Source: Acidobacteriota bacterium (GTDB lineage: Bacteria; Acidobacteriota; Terriglobia; Terriglobales; Acidobacteriaceae). Taken from it: a stretch of 63,590 nucleotides of DNA. Location of the stretch: positions 1 to 63,590 of the forward strand of contig JAJZME010000009.1 of assembly GCA_021803035.1 (NCBI GenBank), written 5' to 3'. This document shows positions 53,520 through 62,397 of the stretch, piece after piece. The notes beneath the pieces were generated by a model. The model was not told where the DNA came from and made no database searches. It was given only the letters and a program-made list of their open reading frames with translations. How positions within the stretch are numbered: the first letter of the stretch is position 1; the number at the start of each line of letters is the position of its first letter. Made by a program: the position numbers and the translations under genes.

Positions 53520-54019
53520 GACGCAGACTCCATCTGGCGCGTGGGGCCGGCCAGCCGGGCCAGCGCATCGCCGGCCAGGCGCACGGTGCGCCACTCGTCC
53601 ATGAATTCTGCGCCCATGGCACGATAGAAGTCGATGGCGGGGGTATTCCAGTCCAGGACTTCCCATTTCAGGCGCGCACAGCCCTTTTCCAGGGCGATGG
53701 CGGCGACACGCTGGAGCAGCGCCTTGCCGATACCGTGGCCGCGAACCCCGGGATCTACAAAGAGATCTTCGAGGTAGATGCCAGGGCGGCCCATCCAGGT
53801 CGAATAATCGAAGAAGTAGAAGGCGAAGCCCGCGGGCTGGCCATCGCAATCGGCGATCAGGCACTCAAAGAACGGGCGGGGGCCGAATCCGTCGCGGAGC
53901 AGGTCCGCTTCGGTAGCCTTGACGGCGCGTGGCGCCCGCTCGTAGGCCGCCAGGGCGCGAATGAAGGCGAGAATTTGCGGGATATCTGCCTCTGTTGCGG
54001 TGCGAATTGCCACAGCCAT
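53516..54019 (-). CDS. GNAT-family N-acetyltransferase
   Basis: A 167-residue acetyltransferase with the GNAT core: ATEADIPQILAFI (strand 1), YLEDLFVDPGVRGHGIGKALLQRVAA (V/I-x-x-x-x-R-G-x-G-x-A acetyl-CoA loop), and LDWNTPAIDFYRAMGAEF. The pattern resembles the diamine/spermidine-type branch, so an amine substrate is possible. It heads a two-gene unit with trmFO, overlapping it by 4 bp. Confidence 0.88.
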   Translation of the reverse strand: MAVAIRTATEADIPQILAFIRALAAYERAPRAVKATEADLLRDGFGPRPFFECLIADCDGQPAGFAFYFFDYSTWMGRPGIYLEDLFVDPGVRGHGIGKALLQRVAAIALEKGCARLKWEVLDWNTPAIDFYRAMGAEFMDEWRTVRLAGDALARLAGPTRQMESAS

Positions 54020-54463
54020 GCGTTTATTCTAGTGTGTGATACGCGCCACAGGCGGTCTGCGCCGGGCACACTTAGGATGAGACCGTGACACCGATCATAG
54101 TGGATAGGATTCTGTAGCGCGGGGGAGCCTTGGGTTTGAAGTAGAGCATGTATCCGCTCGACAGGGGCAACCCGGCGGGCCGCTAAAACTCGGTAGTTCG
54201 CGAAGTTGATACGTGCCTCTTGTGCGGGATGGCAGGTTGGATTTAACTTAGGTCTGCCGAGAATTGGGCGCGGTACCGCGCCGGCTGTGAGCCAGCGGGG
54301 CCGACACAGAAGCGATAGGTGTGTGTCTCTGCTGGGAAAGGCAGCCGCAGCCCGCGGGTCGCATTGGCCGGGAAAGTTCCGGCAGCGAATGGCAATTTTA
54401 ACAAATCATGACTTTTACGAGCGCGCGCCCAGGAGGGCTTGCGGCGCTCCGAAGGAGAAGAAT
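54020..54463. other. 444-bp leader/intergenic region upstream of the secreted TPR gene
   Basis: No convincing gene. The 54206-54463 part holds a perfect 16-bp palindrome (54267-54282), a small GGCT/AGCC hairpin just after it, and conserved-looking blocks (AGCGATAGG, GGGAAAGGCAGCCGCAG) that could be a structured 5' leader. I could not match it to a known riboswitch. Confidence 0.35.
54267..54282. promoter_or_regulatory. perfect 16-bp palindrome
   Basis: GGCGCGGTACCGCGCC, self-complementary at every position, about 180 bp upstream of the TPR gene start. It may be an operator or a stable hairpin in a leader RNA. Confidence 0.4.
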
Positions 54464-55669
54464 ATGAAACGCAACACTTCGTTTTGGCTCATCCTGCCTG
54501 CCGCGGTGGGCCTGCTGGCATTCGCTCTCAGGCCGGGGCTTGCCCAGCAAAGCACACCCGCAGCCCCTGGCACCCCGTGCACGATTCACGGCCAGGTCAC
54601 CAACCCCACTGGCGCGCCCCAGCAAGGCGGCGAGGTGGCCCTCTCGACCGATGGCGGCAAGACCCTCAAGTACACTTTCCCGGTTAACGACGAGGGCAGC
54701 TATTCAGGCAAGGCGGCTCCTGGAACTTATTCGGTTCTGTACCGCGAGAAGGACACGCCGGCTGGAAAGGCAGTGGACTTTGTCAATGGCGTCACGCTGC
54801 CTGCCGGCGGGGATGTGACTACCAACTTCGACATGTCGCGAGCGTCGTTCATTGCGAAGTTGCCGGAGGCACAGCAGAAGGAGCTTGCGGAGCTGAAGAA
54901 GCACAATGAGTCGGCAATGAGCGCCAACAAGCTTATTGCCCATCTCAATGCCGATCTGCGCACCGTGACCAAGTGTTTTGAAGAGGCAGCATCTGCGCGC
55001 ACAACCGCGATCAAGGAACTTGGATCGTCGGCCACGCCGGCTGCCGTGGACACCAAGGCTGACCAGATCAAGACTGCCCAGTACACCCAGGCTGAAACTC
55101 TGATGAAGACGGACACGGGCCTCAAGCCCGAGGAGCCTCTCCTTTGGGCGCAACTGGGCCAGGCGCAGATTGGCCTGAAGAAGTATCCCGAGGCCATCGC
55201 GACCTACCAGAAGGCGGTGACCCTGGAGGAGGCGGCAAAGAGCAAGAACCCCGCGATTCTGGGATCGGCCTACTACGGTCTGGGCGAAGCCTATGCGCGC
55301 ACCGGCAAGGTAACTGAGGCCAATCAGAACTTCGATGCAGCGGTCAAAGCCGATCCCACCCGGGCGGCGTTCTATCTGAGCAATGCATCGATCATCTACT
55401 TCGAGATGCACAACAGCGCGGCACAGGTGGCCGCCGCGGAGCATGCACTCCAGTCCGCTCCCAATATGCCCGATCCCACCAAGGCGCTCATGTACTACAT
55501 CAAGGGGCAGGGGCTGGTGCAGAACGCCACCATGAATCCCAAGACGCAGCAGATCGTGTTGCCGCCCGCGTGCGCCTCGGCGTATCAGAACTACCTGAAG
55601 CTTGCGCCCAACGGCGAGTTTGCCAGCGAAGTCAAGGGCATTCTGCAGCAGGCGGGAATCAAGCCCTAA
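54464..55669 (+). CDS. secreted protein with Fn3/carboxypeptidase-like and TPR domains
   Basis: A 401-residue protein with a signal peptide (WLILPAAVGLLAFALRPGLAQ). Residues about 38-125 look like a beta-sandwich regulatory-like domain (CTIHGQVTNPTGAPQQGGEVALSTDGGKT); after a helical Lys/Glu stretch (EAQQKELAELKKHNES) about 220-390 contain TPR units (PLLWAQLGQAQIGLKKYPEAIATYQKAVTLEEA, AYYGLGEAYARTGKVTEANQNFDAAVKADP). A periplasmic scaffold is likely. AAGGAG lies 9 nt before ATG 54464; an earlier in-frame start at 54206 has no ribosome site. Confidence 0.82.
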   Translation: MKRNTSFWLILPAAVGLLAFALRPGLAQQSTPAAPGTPCTIHGQVTNPTGAPQQGGEVALSTDGGKTLKYTFPVNDEGSYSGKAAPGTYSVLYREKDTPAGKAVDFVNGVTLPAGGDVTTNFDMSRASFIAKLPEAQQKELAELKKHNESAMSANKLIAHLNADLRTVTKCFEEAASARTTAIKELGSSATPAAVDTKADQIKTAQYTQAETLMKTDTGLKPEEPLLWAQLGQAQIGLKKYPEAIATYQKAVTLEEAAKSKNPAILGSAYYGLGEAYARTGKVTEANQNFDAAVKADPTRAAFYLSNASIIYFEMHNSAAQVAAAEHALQSAPNMPDPTKALMYYIKGQGLVQNATMNPKTQQIVLPPACASAYQNYLKLAPNGEFASEVKGILQQAGIKP

Positions 55670-55830
55670 TTCAGGAGTCCGGCGCGCAGACGATTGTCTG
55701 ATCCGGCAATGATCACCCGGCGCTTCATCCTTCCGGCTCTTCGGCCGGTGGGGTGGGGCGCTTTTCTGTTGCGGCCGGTGTGTGGCATCTTCCGCGCGCC
55801 CGGCAGCCAAAGCAATCTACAATCCATTGC

Positions 55831-57099
55831 ATGAGCACCGCACTGCCCAGCTACGAGCAGGCCGCCGCCCAGGTAGCGGATTTTGCCGCACGGCTGCGAC
55901 TGACCAGACCGGCGGTTGAGCGCGTGGAGCTGGCCGCCGCGGCGGGGCGGGTGATGGCGCGGCCTTTATATGCCGACTGCGATCAGCCGCCGTTTGCGCG
56001 GTCGACCCGCGATGGATTTGCCTGCCATGCGCGGGAGGCGTCTACGCACGCGGCGCTGCCGGTTGCCGGAGCTACACGCGCCGGCCAGCCGCCGGACGGC
56101 CCGCTGCCGCGCGGCGCGGCGTGGGAGATCATGACGGGTGCTCCGGTGCCCGACGGGGCCGACGCCGTGATGATGATCGAGCATGTGGAGTGCGGTGGGG
56201 GCACTGTGCGGCTCTTGCCACAGCGCAAGCTCGAACCGGGCGAGAACATCGTGGCGCGCGGGGCGCAGGCACGGACGGGGGACGAACTGCTCCCGGCCGG
56301 GGCGGCAATCGGCTTCGGACAAATTGCTCTGGCGGCTTCGTGCGGGTATGGCGCGCTGGAGGTTTTTGTCCGGCCGCGGGTGGCGATTCTTTCGACGGGC
56401 GACGAGCTGGTTGCGATCGAGGCAGAGCTCAGAGGCGGGCAGATTCGCAACTCCAACAGCCCCATGCTGGCGACGATGGTGGCGGAAGCCGGAGGCGAGC
56501 CGATGGTGCTGCCGACCGCGGCTGACAGTGCAAGCGCCCTGGACGAATCCCTGGCCCGGGCCGCCGGCGCCGATATGCTGCTGATCACGGGCGGCGTGTC
56601 GGCGGGCAAATTCGATCTGGTTGAGCCGGCATTGGCGCGCGCCGGCGCGCGCTTTCACTTCACGGGGGTGCGCATTCAACCTGGCAAGCCGCTGGTGTTC
56701 GGCGAGCGGCCGCGCAGCGGGGACGCGGAAGGCGGAAGGAGCACGCAGCCGTTCTTCGGCCTGCCCGGCAACCCGGTTTCGTCGGCGGTGACATTTCTGC
56801 TTTTTGGGGCGCCGGTACTGGCGGCGCTGGGCGGGCGGCGGGATGGCGGCCCGCGCTTTGCGCTGGCGCGGCTGAGCGCCGCGCCGGAGAGACGCCCGCG
56901 CACCGGCCTGACGCGCTTTCTGCCCGCGCTCTGCACCTTCGGCACACCAGTTGGCGTAAGTCCCGAGGTTGCGCTGGTTCCCTGGCAGGGATCGGGCGAC
57001 CTGGCGGCGCTGGCGCGGTCGAACTGCTTTCTCGTTCTCCCCGACGACGACCATCAGCCGCTCGATGCGGGCGCAATGGTCCGCATCCTGCTTTCGTGA
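55831..57099 (+). CDS. moeA: molybdopterin molybdenumtransferase MoeA
   Basis: A 422-residue enzyme inserting molybdate into adenylated molybdopterin. Conserved segments: [84 protein letters not shown] and [14 protein letters not shown]. It ends 8 bp before the moaC ATG, and the pair is a Moco operon fragment. The start at 55831 is chosen from the family N terminus ([11 protein letters not shown]). Confidence 0.95.
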   Translation: MSTALPSYEQAAAQVADFAARLRLTRPAVERVELAAAAGRVMARPLYADCDQPPFARSTRDGFACHAREASTHAALPVAGATRAGQPPDGPLPRGAAWEIMTGAPVPDGADAVMMIEHVECGGGTVRLLPQRKLEPGENIVARGAQARTGDELLPAGAAIGFGQIALAASCGYGALEVFVRPRVAILSTGDELVAIEAELRGGQIRNSNSPMLATMVAEAGGEPMVLPTAADSASALDESLARAAGADMLLITGGVSAGKFDLVEPALARAGARFHFTGVRIQPGKPLVFGERPRSGDAEGGRSTQPFFGLPGNPVSSAVTFLLFGAPVLAALGGRRDGGPRFALARLSAAPERRPRTGLTRFLPALCTFGTPVGVSPEVALVPWQGSGDLAALARSNCFLVLPDDDHQPLDAGAMVRILLS

Positions 57100-57107
57100 G
57101 GAACGCC

Positions 57108-57599
57108 ATGTCTGAAACACCAGAACCGCAGCTTTCCCATTTTGACCAGGCTGGACACGCAGTGATGGTGGACGTGAGCGCCAAGCCGGCCACGCGCCGC
57201 ACGGCCACCGCGTCGGCTTTTGTGGAGCTTTCCACGGCTGTGCTGGAGGCTCTGCCGGACAATCCCAAGGGCGATCCGCTTGCGGTGGCCCGTTTCGCCG
57301 GCATTCAGGCGGCTAAGCGCACCGCGGAGCTGATTCCCATGTGCCACCCGCTGGCGCTCACACATGTGGACGTCGAGGCGGAGATTGCCGCCGATGGGGT
57401 TCGCATCACGGCGACGGCCGCGACGACCGGCCCCACTGGTGTCGAGATGGAAGCGCTGACCGCGGCTGCCGTGGCGGCGCTGACCGTCTACGACATGACC
57501 AAGGCGCTGGATAAGGCCATCGTCATCCGCAACGTGCAACTGGAAGCGAAATCCGGGGGCAAGAGCGGGGAATTTTCGCGGGCCGGAGGCCGCGTGTGA
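57108..57599 (+). CDS. moaC: cyclic pyranopterin monophosphate synthase MoaC
   Basis: A 163-residue enzyme converting the MoaA product to cyclic pyranopterin monophosphate, the first Moco intermediate. Hallmarks: [42 protein letters not shown] (with catalytic Lys and His), and [24 protein letters not shown] 57108 has GAGGAAC before it; a GTG at 57096 overlapping the moeA stop is less likely. moaA is not adjacent. Confidence 0.95.
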   Translation: MSETPEPQLSHFDQAGHAVMVDVSAKPATRRTATASAFVELSTAVLEALPDNPKGDPLAVARFAGIQAAKRTAELIPMCHPLALTHVDVEAEIAADGVRITATAATTGPTGVEMEALTAAAVAALTVYDMTKALDKAIVIRNVQLEAKSGGKSGEFSRAGGRV

Positions 57600-57673
57600 C
57601 CGCCGCATTCAGGCTGTCACTGAATGCGCGCGCGGAATGAGTTAAGATTTTGAACCTGTCGAGAGGAGTGGCC

Positions 57674-59149
57674 ATGTCTCGCTTTGCGCTCTTCACTGCC
57701 TGCCTTTCGCTGTTTGCTTTGCCGTGCGGCGCGATCCGCGCCCAAACGGTCCAGGCCTATCAGACCACGCCGGATCTTCTGGAATCGATGATGCACCTCC
57801 ACAAGCTGCGCTTCCGATCGGAGCGTCCGCGCAGCGTACCGCTTCCGCTGATCACGGTGAACGAGTCGCAGCGTTATCAGAAGATCGACGGCTTCGGCGC
57901 TTCACTGACTGATGCGGCCGCATGGCTGTTTGCCAAAAAGCTGCCGGCGAAGACGACCGATGCGGCCTTCGAGTCTCTCTTCAGCCGCAGGCACGGCATC
58001 GCGCTGAGCTTTCTGCGACAGCCCATCGGCTCCTCGGATCTGTCGGCCACGTTTTATTCATTCGACGATCTGTGCCGGCAAACCACCACGGCTTGCACCA
58101 CGCCGCCGGGCGTGGCCGATCCCGAGCTGAAGCATTTTTCGCTGGCGCACGACCAGGAGTACATCCTGCCACTGCTCAAGATGGCGCTGGCCATCAACCC
58201 GGAGATTCGCGTGATGCTCACGCCCTGGAGCCCGCCGGGCTGGATGAAGACATCCGGTTCCATGCTGGGATTGAATCCGGTTACCAGGAAGCCGTCCAGC
58301 CTGCTGCCGAAGTATTACACCGCTTATGCCGACTATCTGGTAAAGAGCATCGCGGGCTACCAGGCAGCGGGCGTGCCGGTGTATGCGCTGAGCGTGGTGA
58401 ATGAGCCGCTCTATGCGCCGGCCACGTACAGCGGAATGCTCATGACCGCTCCGGAACAGATCGCCTTTCTGGACAAGGCGCTGGCGCCAGCTCTGGCGGC
58501 CGCGCACCTGACCACCAAGGTGCTGGTCTATGACCATAACTGGGACCGCCCGGAGTATCCGGAAGCCGTGCTGAAAGATTCCAAGGCTTACGCGTTGGCC
58601 GCCGGGATTGCGTGGCACCACTACGCCGGCAGCCCCACGGTGATGACGAAGCTGCACGAGGAGTTTCCCGACAAGGGCCAGTGGGTGACCGAGGCTGGCG
58701 GCGGAGCGTGGCAGAAGGGCAATATTCTGGCGCAGGAGGCGGCTGAGCTGATCGCCGTCATGCGGAACTGGTCGAAGAGCTATGTGCTGTGGCCGCTGGC
58801 AACCGATCAGAATCACGAGCCGCATGTGGGCGGATGCGACGATTGCCGCGGAGTGCTTACCCTGGACCTGACCAACCCGCACAACCCCAGAGTTCATCGC
58901 GAGCCGGATTACTATGTGCTCGGCCAGGCAAGCAAATTCGTGGTTCCGGGGGCGGTGCGCATCGGCTCAAACGAGCCGGAAGGAACTGAATTAAAGGATG
59001 TCGCGTTTCAGAATCCGGATGGAACCATCGTGCTTTACACCCTGAATGCAGGGGCCGGCAGCCAGGTGTTCGATATCGGATTTCGCGGCAAGATGGCAAT
59101 AACCGTCATGCCCGCCGGATCGGTGGCCACCTTTATCTGGAGGCCGTGA
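57674..59149 (+). CDS. secreted glycoside hydrolase family 30 enzyme
   Basis: A 491-residue protein with a signal peptide (LFTACLSLFALPCGAIRA). The (beta/alpha)8 barrel carries QKIDGFGASLTDAAAW, LFSRRHGIALSFLRQPIGSSD, TPWSPPGWMKTSGSM, the acid/base Glu244 in LSVVNEP and nucleophile Glu340 in VTEAGGG; a C-terminal beta domain follows. Family members are glucosylceramidases, beta-1,6-glucanases or xylanases; the WSPPGWMKT and NEPLY pattern is closest to the glucosylceramidase/beta-1,6-glucanase branch. GAGAGGAG precedes ATG 57674. Downstream of moaC but probably separately transcribed. Confidence 0.9.
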   Translation: MSRFALFTACLSLFALPCGAIRAQTVQAYQTTPDLLESMMHLHKLRFRSERPRSVPLPLITVNESQRYQKIDGFGASLTDAAAWLFAKKLPAKTTDAAFESLFSRRHGIALSFLRQPIGSSDLSATFYSFDDLCRQTTTACTTPPGVADPELKHFSLAHDQEYILPLLKMALAINPEIRVMLTPWSPPGWMKTSGSMLGLNPVTRKPSSLLPKYYTAYADYLVKSIAGYQAAGVPVYALSVVNEPLYAPATYSGMLMTAPEQIAFLDKALAPALAAAHLTTKVLVYDHNWDRPEYPEAVLKDSKAYALAAGIAWHHYAGSPTVMTKLHEEFPDKGQWVTEAGGGAWQKGNILAQEAAELIAVMRNWSKSYVLWPLATDQNHEPHVGGCDDCRGVLTLDLTNPHNPRVHREPDYYVLGQASKFVVPGAVRIGSNEPEGTELKDVAFQNPDGTIVLYTLNAGAGSQVFDIGFRGKMAITVMPAGSVATFIWRP

Positions 59150-59182
59150 GGATACGTCCCTGCCGGTGCGGTTGGGCACTCT

Positions 59183-59635
59183 CTAGTGGCGGCCCCCATG
59201 GGGGAGGTAAAGCGGCGGCGACAGGTGGCCCCGGTGGCAGGTGGCGCAGGTCACCGGCATGCCAGAGGTATTGATGCGGTTGATATAGTGCGTGTTGATC
59301 TCCTGGACCATCTCGTACATCATGCGCGCCGTGGCCTTTTCCGGTTTGGTGTCAAGGGCGAAATCAAGCCGCCGGCGGGCGAGCGGCCCGTTGGCGTTGG
59401 GGTTGACCGCATGGCAGGTGCTGCAGTGCGTACCCAGCGCGTGCGCCCATCCTTCCATGATCTGGTGAACCTGGTCTCCGGTCAGGTTTTTGGGCAGCAC
59501 CTGCAGATTGGTGGGCGGCGGAAATTTGTGATGCGGCCGCCGGGGCGACGGAGTCTGGGCTACAACCGTGACTGCAAATGCAGTTGCGGCGAGCAGGACC
59601 AGTGACGCGATGAGTGACAGGGAAGGTTTATTCAA
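59183..59635 (-). CDS. secreted diheme c-type cytochrome, reaction-centre cytochrome-like
   Basis: A 150-residue protein with a signal peptide (LIASLVLLAATAFAVTVVA), then two CxxCH sites: CSTCH (71-75) and CATCH (130-134). Between them lies ARRRLDFALDTKPEKATARMMYEMVQEIN, typical of the CytC_RC (photosynthetic reaction centre cytochrome subunit-like) family that is common in non-phototrophic Acidobacteria. It is a periplasmic electron carrier, with no reaction centre genes nearby. The His-rich tail (HLSPPLYLPHGGRH) is unusual. Confidence 0.87.
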   Translation of the reverse strand: MNKPSLSLIASLVLLAATAFAVTVVAQTPSPRRPHHKFPPPTNLQVLPKNLTGDQVHQIMEGWAHALGTHCSTCHAVNPNANGPLARRRLDFALDTKPEKATARMMYEMVQEINTHYINRINTSGMPVTCATCHRGHLSPPLYLPHGGRH

Positions 59636-59683
59636 GCTGAGTTTTCCTCGGGGCCTGGAATCACTTTGCCGCTGCTCCAGATT

Positions 59684-60376
59684 CTATCGGAGTTCGATGC
59701 GCTTTGCGGATACAGTTCGCGGGCCGGAGACACATTTGTGGCCGGCAAAGGAAAAACGCATGGGCCAGTCGACGGCCTGGCGGATGCCGATGCGCGCCGT
59801 TACCAGCACGTCGCCGGCGCGGTGGCCGTCGTCGCGGATCTGGAGGGGCGAGGCGGCGTCGAGCAGGTCCAGACCGTTGTGGGCGGCGCGCGTGATTGCG
59901 AGCGCCTGGCAGAGGCGGCCAGGCCCGGAGGCGAGCAGGCGGGTAGAAACACCGGGCGCCAGACCGCGATTGCGGGCCATCCGCTCCAGGCCGGCGACCG
60001 GCTCGAGGGCGCGCAGCAGGACGCAGCCGGCCAAGCCCTCGGCTTCGCACGAGATATTCATGCAGAAGTAGCGGCCATAGATCGCGTAGACGTAAGCGTG
60101 GGCCGCAGGGCCGAACAGAACGCGGTTGCGAGGGGTGGGTCCGCGATGAGCGTGGGCGGCCGGATCGGGCGGATCGTTGTGCGGGCCCAGATAGGCCTCG
60201 GCCTCCACAATGCGCCCGGCCAGCAGGCCGGCGTTGTCTTGGCGCACCAGCAGCATGCCCAGCAGCCGCGGAGCCACCTGGTCCGGGGGCGCCTCGAAGA
60301 AGGCGCGCGGTGGCAGGCGGCCGGGTAAGCTATTGGCACGGAGCGTGTTAGGTCCTACTTTTGGGACTTCTTCCAT
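59684..60376 (-). CDS. mpg: 3-methyladenine DNA glycosylase (Mpg/AAG family)
   Basis: A 230-residue DNA repair glycosylase. The pattern GRIVEAEAYLGPHNDPPDPAAHAHRGPTPRNRVLFGPAAHAYVYAIYGRYFCMNISCE, with the AEAY active-site Glu, and VLLRALEP then ASGPGRLCQALAIT is typical of the AAG family, which excises alkylated purines. It overlaps the 3' end of bcp by 22 bp, so the two are probably translationally coupled. Base repair next to peroxide detoxification suggests a common stress context. Confidence 0.93.
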   Translation of the reverse strand: MEEVPKVGPNTLRANSLPGRLPPRAFFEAPPDQVAPRLLGMLLVRQDNAGLLAGRIVEAEAYLGPHNDPPDPAAHAHRGPTPRNRVLFGPAAHAYVYAIYGRYFCMNISCEAEGLAGCVLLRALEPVAGLERMARNRGLAPGVSTRLLASGPGRLCQALAITRAAHNGLDLLDAASPLQIRDDGHRAGDVLVTARIGIRQAVDWPMRFSFAGHKCVSGPRTVSAKRIELR

Positions 60377-60828
60377 TCCTTGATCCAGGCCAGCACTTCT
60401 TCGGCGTGCCCGTCTGGCGTAACCTTAGGAAAGATGTGGAGGAGCGTGCGATCGGGGCCGATCAGGAAAGTGGTGCGCTGGATGCCGATGACTTTCTTGC
60501 CGTACATGTTCTTTTCCTTGAGTACGCCAAACTGATTGCATACTTGCTCGTCTACATCTGCAAGGAGAGTGTACGGCAGGGTGAATTTGGCGCGGAATTT
60601 GGCCTGGTCCTTCGGCGTATCGCGCGAGATGCCGAGCACCACCACCCCGGCCGCATCGAGCTTGGTGAACCAGTCCCGGAACCCGCAGGCTTCGATGGTG
60701 CAGCCGGGTGTATCTGCTTTGGGGTAAAAGAAGAGTACGACGGGCTTGCCGGCAAAGTCGGAGAGGCTCACGGCCTTGTCTTCGTCGGTTTTCAGGGTGA
60801 AGTCAGCGACCTTTTCGTTGATTTCCAT
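60355..60828 (-). CDS. bcp: peroxiredoxin BCP/PrxQ
   Basis: A 157-residue thiol peroxidase with DFTL, then FFYPKADTPGCTIEACGFRD carrying the peroxidatic Cys and the resolving Cys five residues later, the normal atypical 2-Cys arrangement. It reduces hydrogen peroxide and lipid hydroperoxides with thioredoxin. ATG 60828 is preceded by GAGGAAA at 9 nt and starts at the family N terminus MEINEKV. It is divergent from the gene at 60868. Confidence 0.95.
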   Translation of the reverse strand: MEINEKVADFTLKTDEDKAVSLSDFAGKPVVLFFYPKADTPGCTIEACGFRDWFTKLDAAGVVVLGISRDTPKDQAKFRAKFTLPYTLLADVDEQVCNQFGVLKEKNMYGKKVIGIQRTTFLIGPDRTLLHIFPKVTPDGHAEEVLAWIKEWKKSQK

Positions 60829-60867
60829 GGGGAATTTTCCTCGCAGGGGTAAATGGAGGGCCAAAAG

Positions 60868-62268
60868 ATGGCCATCAGTTTCGATTATTCCCGAGGCAGG
60901 CGCCCGGTGTCACCGCGTAGAAATGGGATTTCATCGCTTTGTGCCGCATTCGTTGCCGGTGTGTTGCTGACCGCGGCGCTGCCCGCTGTGGCGCAGTACC
61001 AGGGCCCGGCGAACAAAACCAAGAAGAAAACACCCGAGCTGCGCGCCGTTGCGGTGGTGGAGTGGACAGGCAAGGAAGGCGATCCCAAGGCCAGCCGCAT
61101 TATTCCGCTTACCATCTGGAACGGGGAACAACTGCAGGATGCTTCGGTCTACATGGCGCAGCCCGCGCCGCTGGCGCTGGACACCCAGGTGGAGTACCAA
61201 CTGGAGCGGGACGGCAAGCCGGTGGGACTCTACGTGGTGCAGACCGCCGGCCAGTTGCAGGGATCGTGGGTGGGCCGGGGCGTGTGGAAGCCGCTGCCCA
61301 AGCCCAAGCCGGAGAAGAAGGCGGAAAAGCCGGCCAAGGTTCATTTAAGCGGCGAAGGCGGCCCGCCGATTCTTCACATCAAGGGCCAGCCCGAAGATAA
61401 GAGCGATTCCAAAGACAAGAAAGACAAAGCAGAAGCGGAACGTGTGCCGATCTATTCCGGCCGGCCTATTCTGGTCAATCCTCCCGAGGAGAGCAAGCAA
61501 GACAAGAAAGACAAGAAACCGGAGGCGCAAACGCCGCAGAATGACGAGGCGTACGTGCAGCCGCTGGCCAACATCACTTATCCCGGCTTTTCGCGCCTGA
61601 AACTCGGCGGTCCGGTGAACCTGGGGCCGAAGGTGCTTCCCAAGCTGGTCGGGCTGCCGCAGGATATGCACCAGATTATTGGAGTCTCGGATGCAGCGGA
61701 CCGCCCGGTGCATGTGTGGAACTATTCGTGGCCCAGTGCGTCGGAGGAAGCCGCGATGAAGTCCCAACTGGAAAAGATTGCCCGCAAGGATCTGGCGCCG
61801 GCGCTGGCTGCGGCCAAGCCGGTGCATAAGGGGACCATTTCGCGCAGAAAGGGCCATGCAGCGCCGGTAGCGCCGGCAGCGCCCTTGACGCTGGTCGATG
61901 AGAAATTCCAGGCCTTCGCGCTGACCTACGGCGCCGGCCCGACGATGGTGTTTTCAGCGCATACGGCAGGCACAGGCGCGCAGGAGAAGTTCATTACCCT
62001 GATTGCGCAGCCCGCGCTCTACGGCGATGTGGCCGTGGTGCTGAAGCATGTGACTGATGCCGCGCATCTGGCCGACACGCCACTTCTGAAACTGATCGGC
62101 CCGGTGGATGCGCTGGCTGACAACCGCGCAGAGCTGCTCTTTGAGGAGCGCGGCGCCACCCAGCGCGAGTTTGTCCTGTATCGGGTGCTACTGGGCAGGG
62201 TCCAGACGCTTTTTACCAGCGCGCCTGAAATATTCGTCATTCCGCCCGAGGAGCATGCGGCGGGATGA
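60868..62268 (+). CDS. secreted protein of unknown function, Lys-rich linker
   Basis: A 466-residue protein with a signal peptide (SLCAAFVAGVLLTAALPAVAQ). Domain 1 (about 52-140) resembles a beta-rich region (LRAVAVVEWTG, IIPLTIWNGEQLQDASVYMAQP); a long charged linker (PKPKPEKKAEKPAK and KDKKDKAEAERV, about 145-230) follows, then domain 2 with WNYSWPSASEEAAMKSQ and a C-terminal domain. No family is recognised, and it looks like a lineage-specific acidobacterial secreted protein. ATG 60868 has GGAGG 9 nt before it. Divergent from bcp. Confidence 0.7.
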   Translation: MAISFDYSRGRRPVSPRRNGISSLCAAFVAGVLLTAALPAVAQYQGPANKTKKKTPELRAVAVVEWTGKEGDPKASRIIPLTIWNGEQLQDASVYMAQPAPLALDTQVEYQLERDGKPVGLYVVQTAGQLQGSWVGRGVWKPLPKPKPEKKAEKPAKVHLSGEGGPPILHIKGQPEDKSDSKDKKDKAEAERVPIYSGRPILVNPPEESKQDKKDKKPEAQTPQNDEAYVQPLANITYPGFSRLKLGGPVNLGPKVLPKLVGLPQDMHQIIGVSDAADRPVHVWNYSWPSASEEAAMKSQLEKIARKDLAPALAAAKPVHKGTISRRKGHAAPVAPAAPLTLVDEKFQAFALTYGAGPTMVFSAHTAGTGAQEKFITLIAQPALYGDVAVVLKHVTDAAHLADTPLLKLIGPVDALADNRAELLFEERGATQREFVLYRVLLGRVQTLFTSAPEIFVIPPEEHAAG

Positions 62269-62397
62269 CGGCGTTTTCGCCCAAAGGCCAGGATCCCGTT
62301 GGAAAAGAATGCCACCGCAGGCGATCTTGAGGCATGCTTCCTATAGAATTATCTGAAGGGTTGGTTTGACGCCAGTCCTCTAAGGACATCTGGTCGA

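Noticed and set aside
54206..54463. Cobalamin, c-di-GMP or molybdenum-cofactor riboswitch
   Set aside because: I looked because moeA-moaC lies downstream and the region is structured, but the consensus blocks of these classes are absent.
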